The notes under the pieces are model-generated. The model had not been told where the DNA came from. It saw only the letters and a program-made list of their open reading frames with translations, and did not search any database. DNA of 64,000 nt from an uncultured Prevotella sp. (GTDB lineage: Bacteria; Bacteroidota; Bacteroidia; Bacteroidales; Bacteroidaceae): NCBI GenBank assembly GCA_905233825.1, contig CAJOFE010000008.1, forward strand, positions 1-64,000, read 5' to 3'. How positions within the stretch are numbered: the first letter of the stretch is position 1; each line of letters begins with the position of its first letter. The translations under genes were made by a program, and so were the position numbers. Shown piece after piece: positions 51,815 through 59,338 of the stretch.

Positions 51815-52225
51815 TCAGAGGGCGACGCCCTCGAGCTTCTGCTCTTGTTTGCGGTAACCGCTGGAGGTGAAGATGGCGACGAGGCGCTGCTGCTCGTCAG
51901 TAACGCGTACCTCGGCAAAAGGCATGCGATGATGATTGACTAGTTCTCGTGCCTCAGCATAGACGGTGGCGCCGAGAGGTACGGAACGGAAGAAGCTGAT
52001 GTTCGAACTGGTGCTGACGGTAAGTACCAGATGGCTGTTTACTGCAGCGGCAAAGGCTAGGTCGGCCAGCGTGAAGATGGCACCTCCCTGACAGAAGTTT
52101 CCACCATTCAGATGGTGCTCCTCAACGGTCATCTTGGCGCGTGCATAGCCCTCGCGAATCTCTAAAAGTTCGCAACCTGCCAAGACTGCGAAGCGGTCGC
52201 CTTTGAAAAATTCTTTTAAAGTCAT
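51815..52225 (-). CDS. PaaI-family hotdog thioesterase
   Basis: 136 residues with the hotdog fold signature: DRFAVLAGCELLEIREGYAR, AKMTVEEHHLNGGNFCQGGA (with the catalytic-region HLNGGNFCQGG), IFTLADLAFAAAVNSH, and NISFFRSVPLGATVYAEARE. PaaI-type enzymes cleave acyl- or aryl-CoA thioesters in the cytoplasm. It starts 23 bases after the peptidase stop, in one minus-strand operon with the peptidase and RNA methyltransferase. It could relate to the two aryl-CoA ligases in the window, but this is only a guess. Confidence 0.88.
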   Translation of the reverse strand: MTLKEFFKGDRFAVLAGCELLEIREGYARAKMTVEEHHLNGGNFCQGGAIFTLADLAFAAAVNSHLVLTVSTSSNISFFRSVPLGATVYAEARELVNHHRMPFAEVRVTDEQQRLVAIFTSSGYRKQEQKLEGVAL

Positions 52226-52248
52226 AAAGCCAATTTCTAACTCCTAAC

Positions 52249-54435
52249 TCATTTCAGGTAGTCCTCAAAGTATTGGGTGATGCGCTCGTGCAGATGCACG
52301 CTGGAATGACCCGCCATATTGTGACCTTCGCCAGGATAAACGAAGAAGTCGGGCTGTGTGCCGGCCTCGACGCAGGCTTTCAGGAAGGAGAGGGCATGTT
52401 GGGGCACGACGGTGGGGTCGTTGTAGCCGATGATGATCTGCAGCTTGCCCTTCAGGTTCTTGGCCTTCGAGATGAGGCTGGTCTTAGCGTAGCCCTCAGG
52501 ATTCTTCTGAGGTGTGTCCATGTAGCGCTCGCCGTACATCACCTCGTACCAGTGCCAGTCGATGACGGGACCTCCTGCCACGCCAACCTTGAAGACGTCG
52601 GGGTAGTTGGTCATCAGCGAGATGGTCATGAAGCCACCATAGCTCCAGCCGTGCACGCCGAGGCGGTTCATATCAACATAGGGCAGGGTACACAGGAAAT
52701 CAACGCCCTTCATCTGGTCTTGCATCTCTACCTGTCCTAACTGGCGGAAGGTGGCCTGCTCGAAGTCACGACCACGGAACTCGCTGCCCCTGTTGTCGAG
52801 GATGAAGACGATATAGCCCTTCTGCGCTATGTAGGTTTCCCACGAGCGTGATGCCCAGTGCCACGATGCCTCTACGTTATGGGCATGCGGACCGCCATAG
52901 ACATAGACAACGGTGGGATATTTCTTCGCAGGGTCGAAGTCGTGGGGCTTTACCATACGCCAGTAGAGGTCAGTCACGCCGTCGGCAGCCTTGATGGTGC
53001 CACTCAGGTAGTCCGGCTGCTGGTAGTCGGCCCAGGGATCAGGGGCTTCCAAAAGCTGGGTGGTTTTAGGCTTCTTGGCAATGGTTGTGACGTCGATGTT
53101 GTTGGGCGTGGTGGGATTCTGCCACTTGTCATAGAGCAGGGCACCCGAGGAGGAAAGCACGCCACGATGCACGCCCTCGCCATTGTCGAGCGGGGTGCGC
53201 TTGCCCGTCTGCACATCTACGGCGTAGAGGTTACGCTGCAGGGGATGCTTCTCGTTCGAGGCGATGATGATGCTCTTCTGCTTCTCGTTGAAGCCTAGCA
53301 CTTCCTTCACCACCCAGGGACCGCTGGTGAGCTGCTTCACTTGCTCGCCCTTTATATTATATAGGTATAGGTGGTTGTAACCGTCGCGCTGACTCTGTAT
53401 GATAAAGAGACTGCTGTCCCAAGGCAGGAACCGGATGGGGTGGAGGGGTTCCACGTATTTCTCGGAAGTTTCGCGATAGAGCTCAGCCAGTCGCTCGCCC
53501 GTTGCGGCGTCATAGCTGACGAGCCGGCAGTCGTTCTGGTCACGGTTCAGCTCCTGGATGAAGACCAGTTTCGAGTCGGGACTCCAGCTGATGTTGGTGA
53601 AATAGACAGCCTCCTCCTGCCCCTCCCTGCTGGGCGAGGTCTGCAGATAGACGGTCTTCTGCGTGCGTAGGTCATAGACTCCGACGGTGACGTCGTGTGT
53701 CTTGCCACCTGCCATCGGGTATTTGTCGGGCTGCATCTCGGCCATGCGCGAGTCCTCGCCTCCTGCTCTTGGAAGGGAAGGAATCTCCACCTGGGGATAG
53801 TCGGTCACCATGCTCTGGTCCATACGGTAGAAAGCCAGTCGCTGGCCGTCGGGGCTCCAGAAGGTACCTTTCGTAATGCCGAACTCATCGCGGTGTACGC
53901 TCTGACCATAGACAATCTCGCGTGAGCCGTCGGTGGAGAGCTGGTGATTCTGGCCCTCACCATCGACCACGAAGAGCTGGTTGTCCTCGACGTAGGCCGT
54001 GGCTTTCGATGCGCTGCTCCAGTCGTTGGCCTGCTGGCCGGAGATGCTGTCCTGCCACACCACCTGCTTTGCCTTGAAATCGACGAGCAGCATGGCACGA
54101 CGGTTGCCTACCAGCGCCAGAGGCTTGTCGGGGTAGGGGAAGGTGACGTTCTGCAGATGGCGCACCTGACGGATGTCGCCGTCGCTCTCTGCCCATTGGT
54201 TCATCTCGTCGAGGGTGAAGAGCAAGGTTTTCTCTCCCGTCTTTGCATCGATGAGGTTACACTCCTCCACGTCGGTCTGCACCAGTTGGTCGCCCCACCA
54301 GGTGAGGAACATGTTCTTGGGGCGCAGGCTGTGGTAGTTGCGTCCGCCGAAGTTCAGATCCTCGAGTGTAAATAGCTTGTCTTGTGCCATCATGGGGAGG
54401 GCGAGCAGTAACAATAGTAGATATTTAATCTTCAT
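52249..54435 (-). CDS. S9 family prolyl oligopeptidase (dipeptidyl peptidase IV type)
   Basis: About 728 residues from ATG 54435 (MKIKYLLLLLLALPMMAQDK, signal peptide); the frame extends 43 codons upstream into the methyltransferase gene but that part is not plausible. An N-terminal beta-propeller (about 40-470) precedes the alpha/beta-hydrolase domain with S598 (GWSYGGF), D673 (GYNDPTV) and H705 (GEGHNM). It removes X-Pro dipeptides from peptides in the periplasm or at the surface. A short palindromic repeat is translated in frame as TSPSREGQEE (53611-53640). The start overlaps the methyltransferase stop by 11 bases. Confidence 0.93.
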   Translation of the reverse strand: MKIKYLLLLLLALPMMAQDKLFTLEDLNFGGRNYHSLRPKNMFLTWWGDQLVQTDVEECNLIDAKTGEKTLLFTLDEMNQWAESDGDIRQVRHLQNVTFPYPDKPLALVGNRRAMLLVDFKAKQVVWQDSISGQQANDWSSASKATAYVEDNQLFVVDGEGQNHQLSTDGSREIVYGQSVHRDEFGITKGTFWSPDGQRLAFYRMDQSMVTDYPQVEIPSLPRAGGEDSRMAEMQPDKYPMAGGKTHDVTVGVYDLRTQKTVYLQTSPSREGQEEAVYFTNISWSPDSKLVFIQELNRDQNDCRLVSYDAATGERLAELYRETSEKYVEPLHPIRFLPWDSSLFIIQSQRDGYNHLYLYNIKGEQVKQLTSGPWVVKEVLGFNEKQKSIIIASNEKHPLQRNLYAVDVQTGKRTPLDNGEGVHRGVLSSSGALLYDKWQNPTTPNNIDVTTIAKKPKTTQLLEAPDPWADYQQPDYLSGTIKAADGVTDLYWRMVKPHDFDPAKKYPTVVYVYGGPHAHNVEASWHWASRSWETYIAQKGYIVFILDNRGSEFRGRDFEQATFRQLGQVEMQDQMKGVDFLCTLPYVDMNRLGVHGWSYGGFMTISLMTNYPDVFKVGVAGGPVIDWHWYEVMYGERYMDTPQKNPEGYAKTSLISKAKNLKGKLQIIIGYNDPTVVPQHALSFLKACVEAGTQPDFFVYPGEGHNMAGHSSVHLHERITQYFEDYLK

Positions 54436-55951
54436 CTTGGTTGAATCGTTTGTTGTTGCGTTTGCCTCCGCTACGGTCGTAGTGCTCGTGGCCGCCACGG
54501 TTCTGGCTGTCGTTGTATTTGTCTGTCCTTTTGGGTTTTCCGAACCTTCCTGACTTTCCGGCATCTTTCTCGAAGCGGGGTTTCCGTTCTCCTCTTTCCT
54601 TACTCCTCCCTCCTTTCTCCTTCCTTCTCTCTCCTCTATCGTCTTTCAGAAGTTCGTGACGATGGAAAGTGAACGAGCGGATGTCGGCCTCTTCGTTCTC
54701 CTCCTGTTCGGTGATGCGCTGCTTGAACTCACGCTCCTTCTTGAAGCGGTGGGTCTGTGCCATCTGGCGTTTCTCCTCGTCGGTCTTCACCGTGCCCCCT
54801 TCGCTACGGAACACCTTCATCTTGCCGTCGAACATCTGGTAACGGCGAAGCTCGCACTCCAGACTTCCGTTGTAGAGTGGAATCTTGATGCTGGGCTTCA
54901 GGCCAATCTGCTCGAAGCACTCCTCACGGTAGGAGAGAATCCAGGCATCGTTGCCCATGAACTGATGCTTCAGTCGCTCGCCTATCATGCGGTAGGTATC
55001 CAGAAGGTTAGGGGTGGAGATGCGCTCCCCATAGGGCGGGTTGGTGACGATGATGGCTTTCTCCTTGGGCTGGGTGAAGTCCTTGAAGTCCTGTTGCTCA
55101 ATGGTGATGCAGTCGCTCAGTCCTGCTGCCTTCACGTTGTTGCGTGCCGTGTTCACAGCCTTGAAATCCACGTCGTAGCCGTAGATGTGATGATGATACT
55201 CGCGTTCTTGCGAGTCGTCGTTGTATATCTCGTCGAAGAGGTCGGCATCGAAGTCTGGCCATTTCTCGAAGGCATATTCCTTGCGAAACAGTCCTGGTGC
55301 CATATTGCGTGCAATCAATGCTGCCTCAATTAAGAACGTTCCCGAGCCGCACATGGGGTCGATGAAGTCCGTGTCGCCCTGCCAGCCCGTCATCATGATG
55401 ATGCCTGCCGCCAGCACCTCGTTTAGAGGTGCTTCCACGCTCTCCTGACGATAGCCGCGACGGTGCAGGCTCTCGCCGCTACTGTCCAGGCACAGCGTGC
55501 AGTCGTCTTCGGCAATATGGATATGCAGTCGCAGGTCGGGATTGGCCACCGAGATGCTCGGCCGCTTGCCTGTTCGCTCACGCAGCTGATCTACGATGGC
55601 ATCCTTCACCTTGTAGCTCACGAACTTCGAGTGACGGAAATCCTCGGAGAACACGACCGAATCCACGGCAAACGTTTTGTCGTCGCCCAGATACTCGCTC
55701 CAGTCAATCTTCTTGATTTCCTCATAGACCTCGTCGGCGCTATGAGCTTTGAAATGGGAGATAGGCTTCAGGATTTTAATGGCCGTATGCAACTGGAAGT
55801 TGGCACGATACATCAGTTCCTTGTTGCCAGTAAACGACACCATGCGTCGCCCTATCTGTACATCGTTGGCCCCCAGTTGAGTCAGCTCTTTTGCCAGGAC
55901 GGGCTCCAGTCCCATGAATGTTTTGGCAATGAGCTCAAAGTTTTCATTCAT
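54425..55951 (-). CDS. rlmL: THUMP-domain RNA methyltransferase (RlmL-like) with basic tail
   Basis: 508 residues. THUMP domain (about 50-155), then the Rossmann methyltransferase with FIDPMCGSGTFLIEAALIAR and the catalytic NPPYGERI motif (about 300). This is the N-terminal half of E. coli RlmL, which makes m2G2445 in 23S rRNA; Bacteroidetes have it as a single-domain protein. The last 120 residues form a charged, Gly-rich tail (GERRKEKGGRSKERGERKPR), partly coded by a purine-rich simple repeat (54588-54638). The tail may help bind RNA. A TACCTTTG promoter element lies at 55987-55980 on the minus strand. Confidence 0.9.
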   Translation of the reverse strand: MNENFELIAKTFMGLEPVLAKELTQLGANDVQIGRRMVSFTGNKELMYRANFQLHTAIKILKPISHFKAHSADEVYEEIKKIDWSEYLGDDKTFAVDSVVFSEDFRHSKFVSYKVKDAIVDQLRERTGKRPSISVANPDLRLHIHIAEDDCTLCLDSSGESLHRRGYRQESVEAPLNEVLAAGIIMMTGWQGDTDFIDPMCGSGTFLIEAALIARNMAPGLFRKEYAFEKWPDFDADLFDEIYNDDSQEREYHHHIYGYDVDFKAVNTARNNVKAAGLSDCITIEQQDFKDFTQPKEKAIIVTNPPYGERISTPNLLDTYRMIGERLKHQFMGNDAWILSYREECFEQIGLKPSIKIPLYNGSLECELRRYQMFDGKMKVFRSEGGTVKTDEEKRQMAQTHRFKKEREFKQRITEQEENEEADIRSFTFHRHELLKDDRGERRKEKGGRSKERGERKPRFEKDAGKSGRFGKPKRTDKYNDSQNRGGHEHYDRSGGKRNNKRFNQDED

Positions 55952-55979
55952 TTTTCAAAGAAATAGCTATTTTCGACTG

Positions 55980-55987
55980 CAAAGGTA
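55980..55987 (-). promoter_or_regulatory. -7 promoter element of the methyltransferase operon
   Basis: TACCTTTG on the minus strand, 28 bases before the ATG at 55951. The flanking CACTACC resembles the promoter-bearing repeat at 32159-32227. Confidence 0.6.
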
Positions 55988-56114
55988 GTGCAAAATTTCG
56001 ATTTAGCGAAAAGAATACAAATAATTTGCATTCTTGAGCATGAGAAAATTATCTAAATGGCGGGAATATCAAAATAAAATGGCAAAAAAGGTTCGTCATT
56101 AAAAAAATAATTCG

Positions 56115-56122
56115 TAATTTTG
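56115..56122 (+). promoter_or_regulatory. -7 promoter element of the histidine kinase gene
   Basis: TAATTTTG matches TAnnTTTG but lies only seven bases before ATG 56130, so the transcript would be almost leaderless, or the true start is a later codon. Confidence 0.45.
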
Positions 56123-56129
56123 CACAGAA

Positions 56130-57383
56130 ATGTTACGGCTACTATCCATCATCGGCAGGTCAAGCTTCACAGACATCTTGTTCTGGGGAGTGATGGTCAT
56201 ATTGTTCTTCTTGTTTCTCTGGTTTATCTTCCGCCAACGCAAGGTGGGGAAGAAGCTCAAGTATGAGCTTGAGCAGCTCGACCGTATCAAGGGAAACAAT
56301 ATCGAGTCCGATTTCGTGCTGAAGGCCATGAAGCTCACCACCTGGCACCTCGACCCGAAGACCATGAAGCTGACCTTCGATGCCGACTTCCGTGAGAAGG
56401 GTACCTGGTTGGCACCACATGTTGATGGAGATTCTATCATTGAGCTGGGACAGCAGATTCATCCTGGGGATGCCCCGTTCGTGGATAAGGCGCTACGCGA
56501 CATCTGCGAGGGGCGCACCGAAGACTATCACATGGAGTACCGTGTGCTCATTCCCCATTCCGACAATTACTATTGGGAAGAGAGCTACGCCACCATCGTT
56601 GAGCGCGACGTGGAGGGCAAGCCCACCAGCATCGTGGGAACCTCCAAGCGCATCGACGACCGCAAGCAGATGGAACAGGCGCTCATCGAGTCCCGTAACC
56701 GCGCTGAGGAGAGCGACCGCATGAAGTCGGCCTTCATTGCCAACATGAGCCACGAAATCCGCACCCCCCTCAACGCCATCGTGGGCTTCACCAGCGTGTT
56801 GCCCGATGTAGAGGACGGGGAAGAGCGCAAAGCCCTGCTCGACCTTGTCCACGAGAACACGCAGAAGCTGCTGCGCATCATAGATGATGTGGTGAATATC
56901 TCGAAGATAGAGTCAGGACAGGAACAGACGCAACTCACCAGCTTCGACCTGAACCAGCTGCTCTCCGAGCATGCCGACCGCTTGCGTCAGGAGCTGAAGC
57001 CCGGCGTGGGGCTGCTCACTGCCTTTGCCGGCGACAGAGAGCCGATGATGATCACCACCGACTACGGCCGTCTCTCTGAGATCGTCAGGCACCTCCTGTC
57101 GAATGCCGTGAAGTTTACCTCGCAAGGCAGCATCACCATTGGTTATGACGCCCCTGTCGATGGACGCATCCACATCTGGGTGAAGGACACTGGCAAAGGC
57201 ATTGCAGCTGAACATCAGGAACGCATCTTCGAGCGTTTCTACAAGGTCGATGAGTTCGTTCCGGGAGCAGGCCTGGGGCTGAGCCTGTGCCGTACGATGG
57301 CCTATAGTCTTGGTGGCAGCGTTACCGTGGATTCACAACTGGGGGCAGGCTCCACGTTCATGCTTGAGATCCCCATCCAGTAA
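56130..57383 (+). CDS. membrane-anchored sensor histidine kinase
   Basis: 417 residues. One membrane segment near the start (about 16-34, ILFWGVMVILFFLFLWFIF), a PAS-like sensor domain (about 65-185, with YYWEESYATIVERDVEGKPT), then HisKA with H208 in NMSHEIRTPLNAIVG and HATPase (N-box HLLSNAVKF, G1 VKDTGKGIA, G2 GAGLGLSL). There is only one membrane segment and no periplasmic loop, so it senses a cytoplasmic or membrane signal through PAS. No response regulator lies next to it. A small hairpin (AACGGGA/TCCCGTT, 57382-57403) follows the stop. Confidence 0.92.
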   Translation: MLRLLSIIGRSSFTDILFWGVMVILFFLFLWFIFRQRKVGKKLKYELEQLDRIKGNNIESDFVLKAMKLTTWHLDPKTMKLTFDADFREKGTWLAPHVDGDSIIELGQQIHPGDAPFVDKALRDICEGRTEDYHMEYRVLIPHSDNYYWEESYATIVERDVEGKPTSIVGTSKRIDDRKQMEQALIESRNRAEESDRMKSAFIANMSHEIRTPLNAIVGFTSVLPDVEDGEERKALLDLVHENTQKLLRIIDDVVNISKIESGQEQTQLTSFDLNQLLSEHADRLRQELKPGVGLLTAFAGDREPMMITTDYGRLSEIVRHLLSNAVKFTSQGSITIGYDAPVDGRIHIWVKDTGKGIAAEHQERIFERFYKVDEFVPGAGLGLSLCRTMAYSLGGSVTVDSQLGAGSTFMLEIPIQ

Positions 57384-57490
57384 CGGGAGGGGGGAGTCCC
57401 GTTCAGCGCGACAGAACTTTTTTTAGTTTTAACAATTTTGCAGTCTGTTTTTTGTATTAATCTTTTAATTCTTCTAAATTTGTGTTAAAC

Positions 57491-57593
57491 GGCTTGCTGC
57501 CTCCTTTCTTAAACGAGCGACCCGCTGTTTTCATCGAGGAGCGCGCTAATTTCGATGAGCGGCGTGCTTTATTTCAGTGAGCAGGCATCTGCC
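57491..57593. repeat. degenerate 21-22 bp array (four to five units)
   Basis: GAGCG/GAGGA/GAGCG/GAGCA cores start at 57515, 57536, 57557 and 57579 (steps 21, 21, 22), each followed by GCT or CTGC and usually TTTC. A weaker fifth unit (GGCTTGCTGCCTCCTTTC) lies in front. Each unit is an imperfect small palindrome, e.g. GAGCGACCCGCT and GAGCGGCGTGCT. It follows the histidine kinase gene in a 1152-base gap without a convincing ORF. A separate inverted repeat GCATAAAT/ATTTATGC lies at 57613-57632. Confidence 0.6.
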
Positions 57594-57687
57594 TAACACA
57601 ATACAAAAGTACGCATAAATATTTATTTATGCAATAGGTGCGCATAACTATTCACCATCTATTAACGTTTTTTAAGAGGAGGGAGAA

Positions 57688-57854
57688 ATTCACGATATTC
57701 ACGATATTCACGATATTCACGATATTTTGGGGTCTATGTCCTATAGGCGCTATAAATATAGTATATATTTATAGAAGTATTATTTATAAAAATTATGATA
57801 TATCATAAACAAGGGTATGAATATCGTGAATATCGTGAATATCGTGAATATCGT
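57688..57854. repeat. two inverted 9-bp iteron arrays enclosing AT-rich palindromes
   Basis: Left arm: four copies of ATTCACGAT (57688-57723). Right arm: three full and two partial copies of the complement ATCGTGAAT (57818-57854). The arms are perfectly complementary over at least 35 bases and about 95 bases apart. Inside are two more palindromes: CTATAAATATA/TATATTTATAG (57750-57774) and TTATGATATATCATAA (57793-57808). The centre is strongly AT-rich. The whole could extrude as a nested cruciform or fold as a long RNA hairpin. Arrays of this look serve as binding sites for replication or partition proteins in plasmids, but no such gene is adjacent. Confidence 0.8.
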
Positions 57855-57886
57855 TTTGTCTCGGCATAAAAAATAAATGAATTTAT

Positions 57887-57917
57887 TTTGTTCTGCTCTC
57901 ATTTTTCCGTATCTTTG
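57887..57917 (+). promoter_or_regulatory. perfect -33/-7 promoter of a small RNA
   Basis: TTTG (57887-57890), exactly 19 bases, TATCTTTG (57910-57917). The start site would be near 57924. Confidence 0.8.
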
Positions 57918-57923
57918 CAGGCG

Positions 57924-57983
57924 ATTATCACGCCGTGAGGCGTTGAAGTTCATTCTAAGAAGCAGCTTTTAGTTGCTTTTTTT
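57924..57983 (+). ncRNA. candidate small RNA, about 60 nt
   Basis: Behind the promoter comes hairpin ACGCC-GTGA-GGCGT (57930-57943), a linker, and the terminator hairpin AGCAGC-TTTTA-GTTGCT (57961-57977, one G-U) with seven T. No ATG lies in the transcript, so it is not a leader peptide. No downstream gene follows in the same direction for over 1 kb except the second RNA candidate. It may be a trans-acting small RNA. Confidence 0.6.
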
Positions 57984-58266
57984 CATAGATGTGTATTAGT
58001 CCCTCTGCCTGCGAAGATAGAGGGAGTGAAAAAGAACTCGATATGGGAGACTTGGGCTAAAGAAAGTGGGATTGGGGACAGAACACTGGCAAAAGTCAGT
58101 CCCAAGCTGTGGCAGAGAGGCATCAAGACTGATGCAGGCAGGGGGCATGTGAATATATTTGTAGATGTGTTTTTTCGCATAAAAAACAGTCATTTTAAGT
58201 TCCACTATTCGATGCATCGATTAGTGTTAAAAATAATGAATTACCCTAAGAATTGCGCGGAAGACA

Positions 58267-58298
58267 CTTGTATATTTCAACGTTTTTTTGTATCTTTG
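58267..58298 (+). promoter_or_regulatory. promoter of a second structured RNA
   Basis: CTTG (58267-58270), 20 bases, TATCTTTG (58291-58298). Confidence 0.6.
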
Positions 58299-58304
58299 CA
58301 ATGT

Positions 58305-58517
58305 AGTTCAGAGGAACATACACAGCGTGTATTAGCGGTGCCTCGGGGCATGGAAAACGGGCTCTTTCTCTGCTCCCGGCCGGCACGATACTTATCTTAT
58401 GCAGTCAGATGCAACGCACCACGCGGAACGTCTTAGCGCGCAAACGTTTTAGCATGGTGCAGACACGCAGGGATTAACCTTTGGAGTGGTACGACGCAGG
58501 GGGGGGACATTCTATGA
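58305..58517 (+). ncRNA. candidate structured non-coding RNA, about 200 nt
   Basis: The sequence after the promoter can form a three-way junction. Outer stem: GCGTGT (58325-58330) with ACACGC (58463-58468). Arm A: GTGCC/GGCAC (58338-58342 with 58382-58386), continued by CGGG/CCCG and GCA/TGC. Arm B: GCACCA (58416-58421) with TGGTGC (58455-58460). A last stem GGAGT/ACTCC (58483-58487 with 58516-58520) is near the end. GC content is higher than in the flanks and there is no good ORF. I do not recognise RNase P, tmRNA or SRP RNA; a 6S-like or other regulatory RNA is possible. The bases from 57984 to 58266 show only a small CCCTCT/AGAGGG inverted repeat. Confidence 0.45.
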
Positions 58518-58535
58518 CTCCGCAAAAATGAGGAC

Positions 58536-59192
58536 TCATCGGTTCCTTTGGCTTAATATGGATTGGATTTTGGCCAGATCCTCCGGATAGGTGAGCTTGT
58601 CGTAGTAGGGGGCATCGAAGTCCAGATAGACCTGCGAGGTGGGGGGCAGCTGCTGGATGGATTCCGTCAGGGGCGAGTCGGCCTTGAAATGCTCGTCAAT
58701 CAAGCTGAAGCGGAAGCCCTCGGGCGTCGATAGCGTGTAATACTCCTCACGGTTCACTATCCACTGCCCGTAGCGTCCGAGGCTGTCGGTAATCTTCCTT
58801 GCGTTTGCCACTGCGTCATAGTCGTCGAGTAGCTTGAAGAACCGGTCTATCACATGGCTCTCTACGGCTGGTCTTACGGCATCCACCACCACCAGCTTCT
58901 CGCAGTCGCTGTGACGGCGTATATAGTCAAGGCCGTTGCGCTTCGTTATGTTCAGCTCTGCGCCGCTTGCCACCACGTCCACTCCATACCTTGCTCTCAG
59001 CTCGTCGTGATAGTTGGGGTGGGCCACCACGATGATGCCGTCGGCCATTGTGCTCCCCTTGCAGGCCTCTATCACATAGCTGATGACCTGCCTTCCTCCT
59101 ATCTCCACATACTGCTTGGGCATGTTGCTGCCAAACCGCTGGCCTACACCCCCTGCCGTAATCATGATAATGTTTCTGTCCGTTGCTTTCAT
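58536..59192 (-). CDS. IspD/TarI-like cytidylyltransferase, divergent
   Basis: 218 residues, MKATDRNIIMITAGGVGQRF then GSNMPKQYVEIGG: the nucleotidyltransferase motif of IspD and related CTP enzymes. Family landmarks are altered: AELNITKRNGLDYI stands for the GGxxRxxSVxNGL motif, VVVDAVRPAVES for VHDAARP, and STPEGFRFSLIDEHF for QTPQxF. This suggests a CDP-polyol or CDP-sugar enzyme more than the MEP-pathway IspD. It is divergent from a CDP-alcohol phosphotransferase gene, so the two may make and use one CDP-activated alcohol. A TAACTTTG element (59235-59228, minus) lies upstream. The substrate is not known. Confidence 0.75.
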   Translation of the reverse strand: MKATDRNIIMITAGGVGQRFGSNMPKQYVEIGGRQVISYVIEACKGSTMADGIIVVAHPNYHDELRARYGVDVVASGAELNITKRNGLDYIRRHSDCEKLVVVDAVRPAVESHVIDRFFKLLDDYDAVANARKITDSLGRYGQWIVNREEYYTLSTPEGFRFSLIDEHFKADSPLTESIQQLPPTSQVYLDFDAPYYDKLTYPEDLAKIQSILSQRNR

Positions 59193-59279
59193 GTCCGTTT
59201 TTACCTATCCGTGCTGTTTAAACAGCGCAAAGTTACGAATTTTTTTCGTGACAAACAAGGGAATATCATAGAAAATGCT

Positions 59280-59287
59280 TACCTTTG
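59280..59287 (+). promoter_or_regulatory. -7 promoter element of the CDP-alcohol transferase gene
   Basis: TACCTTTG, 51 bases before the ATG at 59339. Confidence 0.55.
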
Positions 59288-59338
59288 CACCCGATTAGCT
59301 CTGAATAGGAGTGAAATGAGCAATGTTCATACTGAAAA

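Noticed and set aside
57688..57854. CRISPR array
   Set aside because: Units are 9 bp with no spacers and are inverted around the centre.
58026..58436. 136-codon plus-strand ORF in the non-coding interval
   Set aside because: It crosses the promoter at 58267-58298 and the stems of the RNA candidate, has poor amino acid composition, and no recognisable domain.
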